Of a DNA stretch of 64,000 nucleotides, positions 23,555 through 35,996 are shown in pieces. Under the pieces are notes generated by a model. The model was not told the origin of the DNA and did not search any database. It worked only from the letters and a program-made list of their open reading frames with translations. The stretch is from Plenodomus lindquistii. Its lineage: Eukaryota > Ascomycota > Dothideomycetes > Pleosporales > Leptosphaeriaceae. The translations under genes were made by a program, and so were the position numbers. Numbering within the stretch: the first letter of the stretch is position 1; the number at the start of each line of letters is the position of its first letter. The stretch is from positions 2,728,001 through 2,792,000 of the forward strand of contig JANUWI010000002.1 in the NCBI GenBank assembly GCA_025504975.1. The letters are read 5' to 3'.

Positions 23555-25478
23555 ATGGTTGCCCCACGCAAGGCCGCCCTCTTGGAGGAGAGCGCCGAAG
23601 TCGAGGTGCTCTTCGCCAACATGGAGAAAATGAAGGCCCTCACCAAGAAGATCCAAGGCTCAGTCAACCGCCTCGACGCAAGCGGCAAGGCCGTACAAGA
23701 CGCTATCAGCCCAATTTACGGCAATACGCAGAAACTGCAAATCGCGAATGCCAACATCGACCGTGTCCTAGTTGCCATCGAGAGGCTGCGTGCACCAAGA
23801 GAAGAGAGCGAGAAGGAGGAGCGCATTATTCGCGCAGGGCCTGGCCGCGGCGACCTGGATGGCTATGTCGCGTCTCTGGACCGCACCGCGCAAGCACTCT
23901 CAGATCTCAAACGTACCAACCTGCGATCCAATGAGAAGGCTGTCGCCCAGCTCAGTGCACTTGTGAAGATTGGAAACAAGCAGCTCGAGGACGTATTTCG
24001 GGGCATCCTCCAGGACAGCTCCAGAGCCAAGGTGCAGCCGCTGGAATACGTGGCCAAGCGTAAGACGACTATGCGCACTTCCAAGATGATACTGAACTTG
24101 CCTAGAAAATCCTTTCCCGCGAATACCCCAGGACCAGCTCCAGAGTCTCCGCAACATCAACTCCCACATCTCCAAGGCCTTCGCACAAGTGTCACAGAAC
24201 GACGTCACGCAAACGCCTGCGCAACGGCTCTACGCAGAAGTTCGAGGCGCGCATCTCGAGGGCCTGCTGAACAGTCTATCTCAGGCGTCCATCAGCACAG
24301 CCAGGAAGCTTCAGGCCGACGCCTTGTACAAAAAGGGGACTAACGGTATTGGAACATATGTACAAGCGATTGAAGGGCTGTTCGTCGCCGAATACGACAA
24401 CTTGAACTATGTCTTCGAAAGAGACGAGTGGAGCTCTGTCTACGCGTCCACCTGCCAGGCATCACTGGGCGAATTCAACAAGACGCTCCGCGAACTCAAT
24501 GGCCATATTCAGAAGAATCTACTGACGGACTGCTTCTTGGGCTACGAAATCTGTGGCCTTGTACGCACACTATCCATGCGCCTCCAGAAGCAGACAGGTG
24601 CGTTAAAAGACCAGATATACGACAGCGTCAAGCCCATTCGCGAGACATCCAAGATATCCTTAGGCAAGCTTCTCGAAGATACTAGATCACGCACGCAAGG
24701 TCTCATCGCCCTGCCCATTGATGGAGGCCCTGTGGACATCACAACGCAGACGATGCGGCGGTTGCAAGAGATGACAAACTATTTGGAACCTCTCTCATCG
24801 ATATTGGCATCGTTGGGTGAGGGTGGCTGGAATACAGGGACCACCAACGCGTCGTCGACGACTCTGGATGTTGGCCCTGACTCTATCAAGCTGTTCACAC
24901 ACTATGCGTCCGACACCGTCGACACACTACTACAAAATTTGATGGGCAAGGCCAAGTTACTCCTCAAAGGGAAAAGCTTACAGGGCGTTTTCATCGCAAA
25001 CAACATCGCAATCATCACACGAATAATACGGTCGTCGGAGCTAGCACCTTTGATGGAAGGCTACGCGAAGAAACTGGGAGATTGGCGAAAACAGAGCACA
25101 GCCATGTACCTCGAAGCATGGCGGGAACCATCAGGGTATCTTCTCGACGTGCAATACACGAACCGCACCAAGGAGCGCCCTACTTCAAGCGGCGCAGACT
25201 CGGTCGCCATTGTAAAGTCATTGGGGGGCAAGGACAAGGACGCCATCAAGGAGAAGTTCAAGAACTTCAACACCAGCTTCGAAGGACTGGTGACACAATA
25301 CAAGTCATACGCCATGGAGCAGGAAGTACGGACGCAGCTGTCCAAGGAGGTGCAAAACATCATCGAGCCGCTGTACAACCGATTCTACGACAGGTACAAG
25401 GAGATTGACAAGGGCAAGGGCAAGTATGTCAAGTACGACAAGAGTGAGCTCAATAGGCAGTTGGCGAGTTTTGCGTAA
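23555..25478 (+). CDS. exo70: Exocyst complex subunit Exo70, 625 aa
   Basis: Exons are 23555-24059 and 24106-25478. The 46-nt intron (GTAAGA...ACTGAAC...CCTAG) restores the frame as VAKQNPFPRIPQDQLQ. Exo70 tethers secretory vesicles at sites of polarised growth by binding PI(4,5)P2 and Rho GTPases at the plasma membrane. The N-terminal ~90 residues form the expected coiled coil (VEVLFANMEKMKALTKKIQ), followed by the Ser/Asp-rich linker. The elongated helical C-terminal domain begins near IGTYVQAIEGLFVAEYDNLN. It ends with a basic segment, RYKEIDKGKGKYVKYDKSEL, in the position of the lipid-binding patch. Length matches fungal orthologues (about 620 aa). Nothing is missing or unusual. Confidence 0.95.
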
Positions 25479-26434
25479 CGCATGTTGTTGGGGCAGTTGG
25501 TTTGGCGTTTTGCACAATACCCATCGAGTTGCATGTAGCTCAAGTTGTTGGATAATGATATTGTACTATTGTACTATGCATTCTCAATGCTGCCGATGTG
25601 ATTGGACAGGTGTCAAAGGCTATGACATTTGAAACATGGTATTGGGTGGTGCCACGCGAGGACTATGGCGTAGGGAGAGCAAGACATCCAACACATGCTC
25701 TGGCTCCCACACTTTAGGGAGAAAAAGAAGTCGATCACTCGGTTGCAGATCAGCTCTCGAAACGATGCTGCGCGTGCGCGCCTGCTGTGCAATGAGGCGC
25801 GCACACGTGACACGCTTCCCAAACAGGCGATAACGGTTGCAACTGCATGGCGGCACAAGAGAAGAGGAAACGTCGTCAGAGTCGGTGCCAGCACTCAATT
25901 GCACGCTGAGTTTCTGCATCCTGCATCCGCCTGTCAGCCTGTCAGAGCCCAGAGCCATCAGCGTCGTGCATGCATTGCAGCACTGAGCACTCACAAGTGT
26001 CGTCTACCGTCTCCCCTAGTCGTGACGCGGGGATTTTTGGTTTAGCGCCCATTTCTTCGACGTGCCCCAATCCCTGTGCGGACCCCTTTCCTCCAGCGAG
26101 CGACACACGGCACCACGACTTCCTTCCTTTGCCGCAGTCTCCTCCCAACACCACGCCATTTTCCTGCGCCACCGCCTGCAACGCCTTCAATCCATTGCTT
26201 TGAGTGCCAACATCACTCGGGAGCATCTCTACAGCTGACTGGTACGCCCGCCCTGCCCCAACGCCGTGTTTCACCATTTCTCCACGGTCCTGGCCTGGTC
26301 GCGCTCCAGCACGGCCGAGCAGCCACGCACCGCTGCCACACACGCTGCACGCAACTGCTGACGTGCTCCATCTGCAGAAGCCACTCACTTGAGGCCCATA
26401 CCCGACCAGCACGGTTCCATCTACACACTACACC
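25479..26434. other. Septin promoter and 5' region
   Basis: No separate gene is supported. Just upstream of the septin start the sequence is C/T-rich with few G, typical of a fungal promoter and 5' leader. Confidence 0.45.
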
Positions 26435-28131
26435 ATGGGTAAGGAGCCTCTCGCCCGGCCTCCACAACGCGACGTCGGCTGTTGATACGAGCTGCGCGGC
26501 AACGGGCTCCCTCCCTCAGCCACTAGGCCAGCGCTGTGCGGCAGGTCCCCCACGCAGCTCCGACACTGGTCGACGTTGCCGCGTGCTACTGCCACGCCAC
26601 GCATCTCCCCTCCCCCTGCCCGACCGCGACTGACACTCTGACACAGAAGCCAACGGCGCATCTCCTGCTGCTCCTACGCGTGCCTCCCCGTCGCCCCCGA
26701 CATCCTCCAGTGGCTTCCAGATGGACCAAGCAATCTCCATGGCCAACGGCGGCAACCTGCCCCAGCCCCAGACCGTCACAGCAAAGAACCCCAAAACTGC
26801 GGCTGCCATGGCCAATGACATGAACATTGTGCGAAGGAAGCTCACGGGCTACGTTGGATTTGCAAATCTGCCCAATCAGTGGCATCGCAAAAGTGTGCGC
26901 AAGGGGTTCAACTTCAACGTCATGGTTGTCGGTATGTTGTTCTTGTCAGGCTTTTCCATGTGTAGCGTGCTAATGCGATTGCTCAGGCGAGTCTGGACTC
27001 GGCAAGTCAACTCTCGTAAACACACTCTTCAACACGTCGCTATACCCACCCAAGGAGCGCCAGCCCCCGAGCCTCGACATCTCCAAGACGGTCTCGATAC
27101 AGTCCATCAGCGCCGACATTGAAGAGAACGGCGTTCGTCTGAGGTTGACCGTTGTTGACACGCCTGGATTCGGCGACTTCATTAACAACGATGAGTCCTG
27201 GGACCCCATTGTCAAGAACATCGAGCAGCGATTTGATGCCTACCTGGACGCCGAGAACAAGGTCAACCGCGTCAACATTGTCGACAATCGCATCCACGCC
27301 GTTGTCTACTTCATTCAGCCCACTGGGCACTCGCTAAAGCCCCTCGACATCGAGGTGATGAAGAAACTTCACACCAAGGTCAACCTGATTCCCGTCATTG
27401 CCAAGGCCGACACGGTCACGGACGAAGAAATTGACAACTACAAGAAGAGGGTATGTTGCACATTGCTAACGACAGGCTCTAGCTAACATGTTCAGATTCT
27501 TGCGGATATCCACCACCACAAGATCCAGATCTTCGAGGGACCACGATATGAGCTTGACGACGAAGAGACGATTGCCGAGAACCAGGAGATCATGGCCAAG
27601 GTGCCCTTTGCCGTTGTCGGATCCAACACGGAGGTGACAACCATTGATGGCCGCAAGGTCCGTGGGCGTCAGCTGCCATGGGGTGTGGTCGAGGTCGACA
27701 ACGAGGAGCACTGCGACTTTGTCAAGCTGCGCCAGATGCTGATCCGCACACACATGGAGGAGCTCAAAGAGAACACCAACAATGCACTCTACGAGAACTA
27801 CCGCTCCGAGAAGCTCGCCGGCATGGGCATCCAACAAGACGCCAGCGTGTTCAAGGAGGTCAACCCCGCCGTTAAGCAGGAAGAGGAGCGCTCGCTGCAT
27901 GAGCAGAAGCTCCAGAAGATGGAGATGGAGATGAAGATGGTGTTCCAGCAAAAGGTGCAGGAGAAGGAGAGCAAGCTGCGACAGAGCGAAGAGGAGCTGT
28001 ACGCTCGTCATAAGGAGATGAAGGACCAGCTGGATCGACAACGACAGGAGCTTGAAGAGAAGAAGTCACGCATTGAATCTGGCCGGCCGGTTGAGGAGAA
28101 GGGCAAGAGGAAGGGATTCTCTCTTCGTTGA
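26435..28131 (+). CDS. cdc3: Septin Cdc3/AspB, 462 aa
   Basis: Exons are 26435-26438, 26647-26931, 26987-27450 and 27496-28131. The first exon has only four coding bases (ATGG) before a 208-nt intron. Septins are GTPases that polymerise into filaments and rings at septa and hyphal tips. The GTPase domain has the P-loop GESGLGKST, the switch DTPGFGD and the specificity motif AKAD. It is preceded by GYVGFANLPNQWHRKSVRKG, the polybasic segment that resembles yeast Cdc3. The septin-unique element follows (RGRQLPWGVVEVDN), then a C-terminal coiled coil of ~110 residues (QEEERSLHEQKLQKMEMEM). The block HARHKEMKDQL-like around RHKEMKDQLDRQ and the GYVGFANLP start favour Cdc3 over Cdc10, Cdc11 or Cdc12. 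Intron 2 falls inside the P-loop. Confidence 0.93.
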
Positions 28132-29269
28132 GGCTCCGGCAGCTCACGGCGTAACGGAGTGATGGCTCTGCTCCTGTCTCGGCCGACGACGCCGCTCAAA
28201 AGCTTCTTCTCCGTTCTCTGCACCCTCTTACCAAGACCTTGTTTAATATAATGCCGGTTGACGATACCACTGGGTGCTATCGACACGCGGGATAATACAC
28301 GTGGGTGCGACATTTTGGGGGGCGATGGACAGCGGTGCTCTACTTGGGGAGGGTGCAGTTGTCCGGATTGTTGATTGATACCAACATCATTTGCACTCGT
28401 TGGGGTTCCCTTGCTTCTCTTTTCGACATTTTTTATTATTTAGTATGGAGCTGCTGTGTTGTTGAGGCGGAGCGTGGAGTGCCGGGCAGCTTTCTCGTCG
28501 TGTATTGTACACATTATCCTAGTAGTGAATTTCATTTGTGGGTAGCTATGGTTGGCCTGTGGACATGTGAATGCAGTCAGCAGGTGTAGCTAGTGGGGGT
28601 TTGCATGTGAAGTGTGGGGAGTTGTTGAAGATGACGACATGGCTCCTTCCTTCCTTGGAGTGAAGGTGCCAGTTGCAGCGGCTGGGGAGATGGTCAGGGT
28701 GCGGTAATGGCACCAGGCAAGCCACGGCGGGGCTTACGCACGTCGGCGTCATGCCCTTCACAGCTCTGTCGTTGCCCTGCTGCGCATTGCCTGCCACTAC
28801 AAAGCCGCACTACCACCGGCCCTGCCCACTCGAATATTCGCCCAGTTGACATTGCTTTGCTTGCTCCTCTCCCCGTCCCATACTGGAATACTGGATACAT
28901 CTTCGGATTCTGCATCCCCATCGGTAAGTCTGTTCCTTCTGCTCTCCCTCGGTCAGGCTCTCCGGCCAGCTCCAGTGGGTCCCACCCGCGTGCCGGGCAG
29001 CGGGCAGAAACACACAGCCCAGCCACCGCTCTGGACAGATTTCACTCTGTCCCCTCCCTGTTCGTCTCCAAGGCCGCAGTCGCAATTGTCAGCAGCACTC
29101 AATCCCCTCTCCCCAGCGCTCCTGCACCCCAGAGCCTTCACCCAGCCTGACAGCTGTCGAGCCCCGCTAACCTGCAAAGCCGCACATTACGTAGTGTCTC
29201 CCACACCCACACCCACACCCACACACCCAACCAAGACACACGACAATCCAGCTTTCGCGTTCCCCCGCC
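28132..29269. other. Intergenic
   Basis: Septin 3' flank followed by the promoter of the Pom33-like gene. A tandem ACACCC-type repeat occupies about 29,200-29,227 just upstream of the start codon. No gene supported. Confidence 0.45.
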
Positions 29270-30205
29270 ATGGCCCCTCCACCGCCAGCCACTCTCCCGC
29301 TGGGCCAGCGCCTCGCCGCCCTCGCGCAGACTCTGCAGTTTGCCTGGTTTGCCGGCCATGTCACGCTGTTGCTGACGACGCTCCGCTACGGCCTGTCATA
29401 CTTCACCTTCAACTACTACTCAAAATGGGCCACCTTTTCCTACCGCGTGGCCTTTTTGTCCGCCTGCGTCACCTACGGCATCGTCGTGTACAAGGCCTAC
29501 CGCGCTCGCATGAGGGCTGGCAAGCAGGGCGGCGTCGTTGCATTGGCTGCTGATGAGAATGTGCAGTACCTTGGTAAGCCCCTCCCCACCCCCATGATTG
29601 CAATCCACAGCCTTGCAGCAAAATTCCACACCCCATCAGAGAGCACGTGCTGACTCTACCACACAGTCATGGCCCTCGTCTGGCTCTTCTCCCGCCAAAT
29701 CCCCCTCGCTGTCCTCCCCTTCGCAGTCTACTCCGTCTTCCACGTCGCAACCTACGTGCGCTCCAACCTTCTCCCCACCATCCAGCCTCCCCAAGCCGCC
29801 GCCGCTGCTGGCTCTAAGCCCCCCGCGTCCGGCGCCTCCGAGGCCATTGGCAAGTTCGTCAAGGAGTACTACGACGGCTCCATGACGCTCGTCGCCATGC
29901 TCGAAATCGCCCTCTGGTTCCGCGTCGTCGGCTCCGCCCTGCTCTTCCAGAAGGGCTCGTGGATCCTGCTCGCGGTCTACACCGTCTTCTTCCGCGCGCG
30001 TGTTGCACAGAGCAGCTTTGTCCAGGAAGCCATCAACCAACTCACCGCACGCATCGATGTGCAGCTTGCGAACCAGAGCTCACCACCTGCTGCGAAACAA
30101 GCCTGGGCAACATTCAAGAACGTAGTCCGTCAGGCCGCGGATGCGACGGATATCCGCAGGTACGTTGGCGGACAGCCTGGTGCGGCTCCCAAGAAGGCGC
30201 AGTAA
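29270..30205 (+). CDS. Pom33/Tts1/TMEM33-family nuclear-envelope/ER membrane protein, 280 aa
   Basis: Exons are 29270-29573 and 29667-30205, joined by GTAAGC...ACACAG in frame (QYLVMALVW). The family shapes tubular ER and the nuclear envelope and helps place nuclear pore complexes. The protein has several hydrophobic segments: FAGHVTLLLTTLRYGLSYF, YRVAFLSACVTYGIVVYKAY, VMALVWLFSRQIPLAVLPF, and a further pair around SWILLAVYTVFF. It ends with an amphipathic region (SSFVQEAINQLTARIDVQLA) in the position of the membrane-binding helix described for Pom33, and a short basic tail. Topology and length fit the family. I call it from this pattern rather than from a single diagnostic motif. Confidence 0.82.
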
Positions 30206-30801
30206 GCGTCTGCTCGGAGCAATGCTTTACTAGGCACTGGCCTCGTTGTGGAAAATTCCCTCAGCCTAGACAAAAGACAAGATTGAGAGGGGCTGGGGAG
30301 AAGCGCCACATGAGGAACGATAAGAATCTTGACGACGTTTACGGCAGTGTCATGAGAGTGCGGTTTCGTTTTTTTGTGCATTGTCTTGAGACTCTTTTTG
30401 GTCGAGTGGACATGCATGGTATGGTATCATGAATAAAGTGGGAGTGGTAGTAGTAGAGTAACAGTGTGTGAGTGTGTGTGTAATTCGTTTTCTGGTCTGT
30501 AGTTGGGTGTTCGTTTACGATATCCAGAGAGTTTGTGAAGCGGCTGTAGTGGTGATGGTATTACGAAAAAAGTGATTGATTGTTGGTATGCGTGGGTGGG
30601 TCAGTTTTTTCGAGGACGGATGGATGAGATTAGTTGAGGTGGACAAGGTTTTTCTTGTTTCGGAACTACCTTGATAGTCAGGCTAGCAACAATTATGGTT
30701 TTTTTTTATTGTAACTCTTTTTCTTTTCTATGTGACTTGAGATCTGTTGTGATACCAACAAGAGAAGTGAATATCTTTTGATGGATAGTTATGCGAGATT
30801 T

Positions 30802-30814
30802 GGGGGGGGGGGGG
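30802..30814. repeat. G13 homopolymer
   Basis: Thirteen consecutive G residues. On the minus strand this is a C tract. Confidence 0.9.
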
Positions 30815-30940
30815 TTCTTTTTGCAGTAGTGAAGTTATAAAAATGAGTACAAGTATAAAATTTAACTTCATGATCTCTCAAACGTAGCCGTATACATGTA
30901 CACATATACCATTTCAAACTCCGCCCGCCCCACCTACACG

Positions 30941-31040
30941 CCTTTCCTTTCCTTTCCTTTCCTTTCCTTTCCTTTCCTTTCCTTTCCTTTCCTTTCCTTT
31001 CCTTTCCTTTCCTTTCCTTTCCTTTCCTTTCCTTTCCTTC
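30941..31040. repeat. (CCTTT)n microsatellite
   Basis: About twenty near-perfect tandem copies of a pentamer, fully pyrimidine on the plus strand. Such homopurine/homopyrimidine tracts can form triplex (H-DNA) structures. Confidence 0.95.
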
Positions 31041-31317
31041 TCTTTTCACAATCACAATCACAAAACATACTTACCCCCTTGCACCGCCTTGCCTTTGTAT
31101 CGATCAGGCCGAGTACGAGCATTACGTCGCTGTTCGCTCGTGTGAAAATGTATGCTGGATTATGTGTATATATGTGTGTGTATAGTGTGTGTCTAAGTAC
31201 AAGTACGACTACGACTACGATGGTATGGGATTAAGTCAAGGTTGAGGTTGAGGTTTGGAGTCATCAATGTTTTACAGCGAGGAGGAGGAGCGTTATGGCA
31301 TGGCATGACATGGCATG

Positions 31318-31361
31318 GTGAGATGAGATGAGATGAGATGAGACGAAATGAGACGAAATGT
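31318..31361. repeat. GAGAT/GAGACGAAAT short tandem repeats
   Basis: Four to five GAGAT units are followed by two copies of a decamer, giving imperfect tandem structure. Confidence 0.8.
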
Positions 31362-31433
31362 ACTATACCACATCTCATCCATCTTATTACATTACAAGGT
31401 ATTCGCATCGCCCAAAGATGAGCAAAAGATTTC

Positions 31434-31457
31434 TTTTTTTTTTTTTTTTTTTTTTTT
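31434..31457. repeat. T24 homopolymer
   Basis: Twenty-four consecutive T residues. This could be an assembly-sensitive site or the poly(A) trace of an old minus-strand retroinsertion. No flanking gene was found to support the latter. Confidence 0.9.
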
Positions 31458-32354
31458 ACCATTGTGAACAATCGCTCTGTCAAAATACGAAATGCGAGGA
31501 GTTACACCCGGGCTTCCCAGCAATGTACACATGGTAGCATGGTGGATTTTTTTATATGTGCGGGCTGTTGGTTGGAGGGTACCCATATGTGACTTACAAA
31601 ACCCTGCCGCATCAATCAAAGACAGCGAGGGAGATGCGATGCGATGCGATGCGATATGCGGAGTTTTCCATCTACAATACCATACCATACCATACCATGC
31701 CACATGCGGTGATGAACTTAAATCGCACAATGGTATGTCAGTGTAGCGCAGGTGGTAGGTTTTTCTAAGACACCTATGAGCTGCTTCCTCTTAGTATAAT
31801 GGATTGAGGCATGGGGGAAATCTAGATTCCTAGTGCCCATCCGCAATGCCGGTCTAGACTTTTTCGTAGAGTCGACGTGAGTGGGTGTACACTAGTGCCA
31901 TGGCTCGTTTGGTTGACAATTACTTAGTAGTAGGGGCGGGGCGGGGAGTTTGGTACACGCTCACGCTGCTTTTACTGGGGGTCTGGATCTGGGGGCTGGA
32001 CTTACTTGGGCTTGGCTTGGGTCCGGTCGGGTGTATACGGTAGGGTACTAGCTGGGCGGTTGGTCGGTTGGGCGGGGGTAGGTGTGTGGTTTGTAGAGTA
32101 GAGTATGGTATGAGTTGTGTTGAATGGGACATGGGCTTGATGTAGGTGAGGTGTAAGTCTTGCTGAGTAGATGTACGTACCTAATTTACCACTCCAGCGA
32201 TTCTATTCCAAAACACACCGGCTGCCTAACCATATGCGGCTGTATTTCTACACATTTACAATTTTTTTTAGAGGTAACGCAAATTCACTGTGTATAGTAA
32301 GGTGCACGATTCTCTTGGTTTTTTGTTAGGCAAAACACAGTAGTAGTGACGCCG

Positions 32355-32493
<139 letters not shown>

Positions 32494-34704
32494 GGAGCTA
32501 AAAGTAGTCCTACATGCTACACCATGCTATACCATGCATGCTATTCCATATGCGGCCAACACACCTCTTCTTTGCCATGGAACCGAATATGGTACTTCTT
32601 ACTATTACTACAATGCCCAGATCTCAGCATCGAGGAATTTGAATTTGCGATTTCGAAATTGATTTTCGATTTTCGCGACAACCGGCAGTTTCGGCTATTG
32701 AGGCTGGCGATGAGACAAGATGGAGACCAAATATAGCGCATGAATCAGTGATTCACGCGCGGTAAGTGTTGTTGAGGGTGCGAACGTGCGTTTGGAGGGG
32801 CAGTGGGCGAACCGTGGGCTGTGGGCTGTGGCAGTGTAAGCGACCGAGGGTGGAGTGGAGTAGGAAGTGTTTCGTTTCGATGAGTGCTGCACGCTGCGCG
32901 CTGGGGGTTTGGGAGTACGGGAGGGTTGGAGGGAGGGAGGGGGAGGTGGATGATGTGTCACGCCATTGAATGTACAGTTGTACACAGTAGGGATGTTGAA
33001 GATGGGAGAGAGTGGTTATTTTTACAGAAAAGTATCTGTGCGCATCGTTAATCGATAGGTGAATTAGAAGGTGGAGTTTTGTTTTATCGATTGGGTCCAC
33101 TGCAGTTTGACCATGTTCGTGTACGAGTACGAGTATGCTTACGGTTGATCGATGAATGCATAGAAAGGGGTGGAAGTGGGCGCGGCAAATGTGAACCGCC
33201 CGCTTGGATCGCGTGCAGCTTCATCAAGCCATACCACAGCCACCAGTATCTACTACGCAAGGCTTCAATCTACCATGCAGCATATTCATCTATCAAGACC
33301 ACCTCACCCACGACAACACAAGCGGCATGGTCCCCCCATTCAGCCTAGCCCTCCACGCACCCCATCCAACACGCACCACCCTTGGGATGTGGAGTCCCTC
33401 GGAGCATATTCGGCATGGATCGACAGGCATCCAAAGTCGCCATTCACGGAAAATGGGTGCGCGCGGATACCCGTTTTCGGTGCTTGTGCGTGGAACGAAG
33501 GATGGGGGATATGGCGGTGAGAGAAGCCAGCCATCAGCAAGTGCATGTGCGTGTGGGTGATGCGAGTGATGTTCTAGGGCGTCAGCGGCGTGGCGTGATG
33601 GGAGGGCTAATGCAGGGCGATAGGCACGGCAGAGGGAAACATGTGCAGTGTACGGGTATATGTGCAATGTGCTGGATGAACGTGCAGAGTGGTTTCTCGT
33701 GTTGTGGTTATTTTCTGGATTGCGGCGTGAGACTGTACTTGACTCGGTGTACGAGACGATGTGGCCGTGGTTGCAGGAGCAGTGAACGGATTCAATAGCT
33801 CGTCTGCTGCAACTGCAAACGAGGAGAAACTATGTAGTGTCATGCACGTATGTAGTGTTTTCAATGGCTTTTGTGGCTTGTTTCGTTTCCTACACCCTAC
33901 TTCTGACATGGCGATACTCGTGGTGCTGACGGGAGACTTGATTCAAGCTTTGGAGGCGTGGATGGTGAGATTGTGCTGCTAATACTCAAAGTTTGAGGGG
34001 TGTCAGATATCTGTATTGGATCTCTTGGAGAACTGCCTGATGCGGCGATTGCGTGTTCTTCTTGTGTAAAGGCGCGAATGGAGTCTTCCGTGGTTACGAG
34101 CTGCATACGTAGTAGTATCGCGAGCCTCGAACCATTCATTGATTCTTTCATTCATGTATGATCTGTCATTCCAACATAGGGCAAGACCGATCCAAAACGT
34201 CTGCTTTCCACCAAGCTCCTTCCCTTCCAAATCAATACAACGGACTTGACTTCTCGATTTTGCGCGGTCGCAGCACTGGCGGCCCGGCACACGCCATCGC
34301 TATAGCGTCTTCAAAGCAGCGGCGCATTAGCGAAGCCTGGGTGCCACGACAGGGGGGTCGGCGACCACGACTAGTGAGACGGCGCCAGGATCTGGGCCAG
34401 CCCGCTTTCACCGTTTCGAGACTCTTGGGCGGAGACTGTGCGAGTTGTGTGAATGCGCGGAGCGGAGACAGGTCAAGTATATAGGGTTTTGGATGCCCGC
34501 CTGTTGGGGGGCTCTTCTCCCGGACTGTGAACTTCTACGACGACGTGTTTGCTTTGGCAATTGCAGTAACTACTTGGACGATACTGTATCCTTTGACTTG
34601 GGCGCTACACACACACTACTGCCTACCTCTTACATTTGGCGAAGATAGCCAACCGGTACTACGAATCTCTATGAGAAGGTGATCCTGAGGATATCGAAAG
34701 AAAA

Positions 34705-35996
34705 ATGGCAAACATGATGGACTATTCGCCCGCCCTCTCCGCCACCAGCGAAATGACAGACGAAGAGCTTGACAGATACTTTGCATCATACGTTCCGCTC
34801 TCCAACCTTCCAACACCTCCGCCTGCGAAGGAAGAGCACGCCATACCCAGATGCGCACCACAAAAGTCATGCTCGCAAACACCATCGCCAACCCTCTCCA
34901 CCTTCACAAGCCCATCTTCACAAGGTACGTTTCTTCATTTCTTGTTTTTCTATTACCCTCGTCGTCGTCACATTGTCCACTTGTTGCTGTTTATGGAATG
35001 TCTCTCGGATGGTCAACACGCATGTCGGACCGCCTGGACCGCTCCCCTGCATCATTACCTCCGTCCTTCCGACGTCATCCACTCTCCTTTTTCTTCCCCT
35101 GGTCGCACACCCAACCAGAGCACCCGCAGCACATGCAATCCACTCCCCAACATCCACCGCCCACAACACCAGACTCCACAATTTTGGCTCTCGTCCCTGT
35201 CGATCGATCTCATCGTCTCCATTCCGCCACCATGGAAGAAAACAAGTTTTTAGCACCTTGGCTTCTGGGATTCGCATGAAAATGATCATGTACTATACAC
35301 AGCGCAGTACCCACTGTCTACTGTGGATATGATAAACCCAAATACGGCACGTACACAATGCTGACGTGGTTAAAAATAGACGACCTCTATGCAGCCCACC
35401 TCGCCAACCTCGTGCCCCTAAACGTCTCATCCCACCGTCCTCACCCCGCCATCATCTCGTCCTTTCTCGCTCGCGCCAACCTCCCCGACGAGATTGTCGC
35501 GTTCAGTGCTTGCATTCTCGACTCCCTCTCCTCCCGCTTCGCATCAACATGGCGCGACGCCCTGGCCCCCAGCGACTACGCGCGAGATCTGCAGAACTTC
35601 CTGCGTACGGACTCGCTGCGCACGCAACAGCTGCATGTCTCCCCAGACGTGATTGTTCTGGCGGCGCTGGCGCTGGCGCATGGGTGGCTTGTTGATCGGA
35701 CGCGGTCGAGTCGGCATTGGAGTGCGAAGGAGAGTGCGGGCGTCTTCTCGGTGGGGGAGATTGAGGCGACGATGAGGGCGGTGCTGAGCGATATGGAGTA
35801 TGGACTTTTCCGCATCAAGGAAGATGTAGTGGAGAGGCGGCTGAGGAATATGCAGCGTAAGACTACGGTTGCAGAGGCAGTCGTCGAGCCAGCGGCTAAG
35901 AGCTTGAAGGCAAGTCGGCCACGCAACTTGTCGCTTAGCTTGGCGGGCACGTCGCTTTGGCGTCATGGTGTGCAGACGCCTGAGCCTAGCCCGTAA
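34705..35996 (+). CDS. Unrecognised 278-aa protein, possibly cyclin-like fold
   Basis: Likely exons are 34705-34924 and 35380-35996. The intron is long for this genome (455 nt), with GTACGT, a CTGAC branch site and AATAG, and joins in frame (SSQDDLYAAHLANLVP). The N-terminal exon is acidic and Pro-rich (MTDEELDRYFASYVPLSNLP). The second exon is mostly helical. It contains LPDEIVAFSACILDSLSSRF and the pair VSPDVIVLAALALAHGWL / GEIEATMRAVLSDMEYGLFRI, which recalls the helix pattern of cyclin boxes in fungal PCL-type proteins. That resemblance is weak. If the first exon is wrong, translation could begin at the in-frame ATG at 35,358. Confidence 0.6.

Noticed and set aside
29200..29227. ACACCC repeats considered as an interstitial telomere-like tract
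   Set aside because: The unit is not the TTAGGG/CCCTAA telomere repeat and lies in a normal promoter.
30789..31234. Open frames over the (CCTTT)n tract (KGKER or FLSFP repeats)
   Set aside because: Produced by the pentamer microsatellite; no upstream or downstream coding sequence.
31434..31457. T24 considered as the poly(A) tail of a retrotransposed copy
   Set aside because: No coding relic or target-site duplication was found next to it.
34769..35332. 187-residue frame inside the proposed long intron of the 34.7-kb gene
   Set aside because: Composition is unstructured, it begins within exon 1 in another frame, and the GT-AG joined model gives a more coherent protein.
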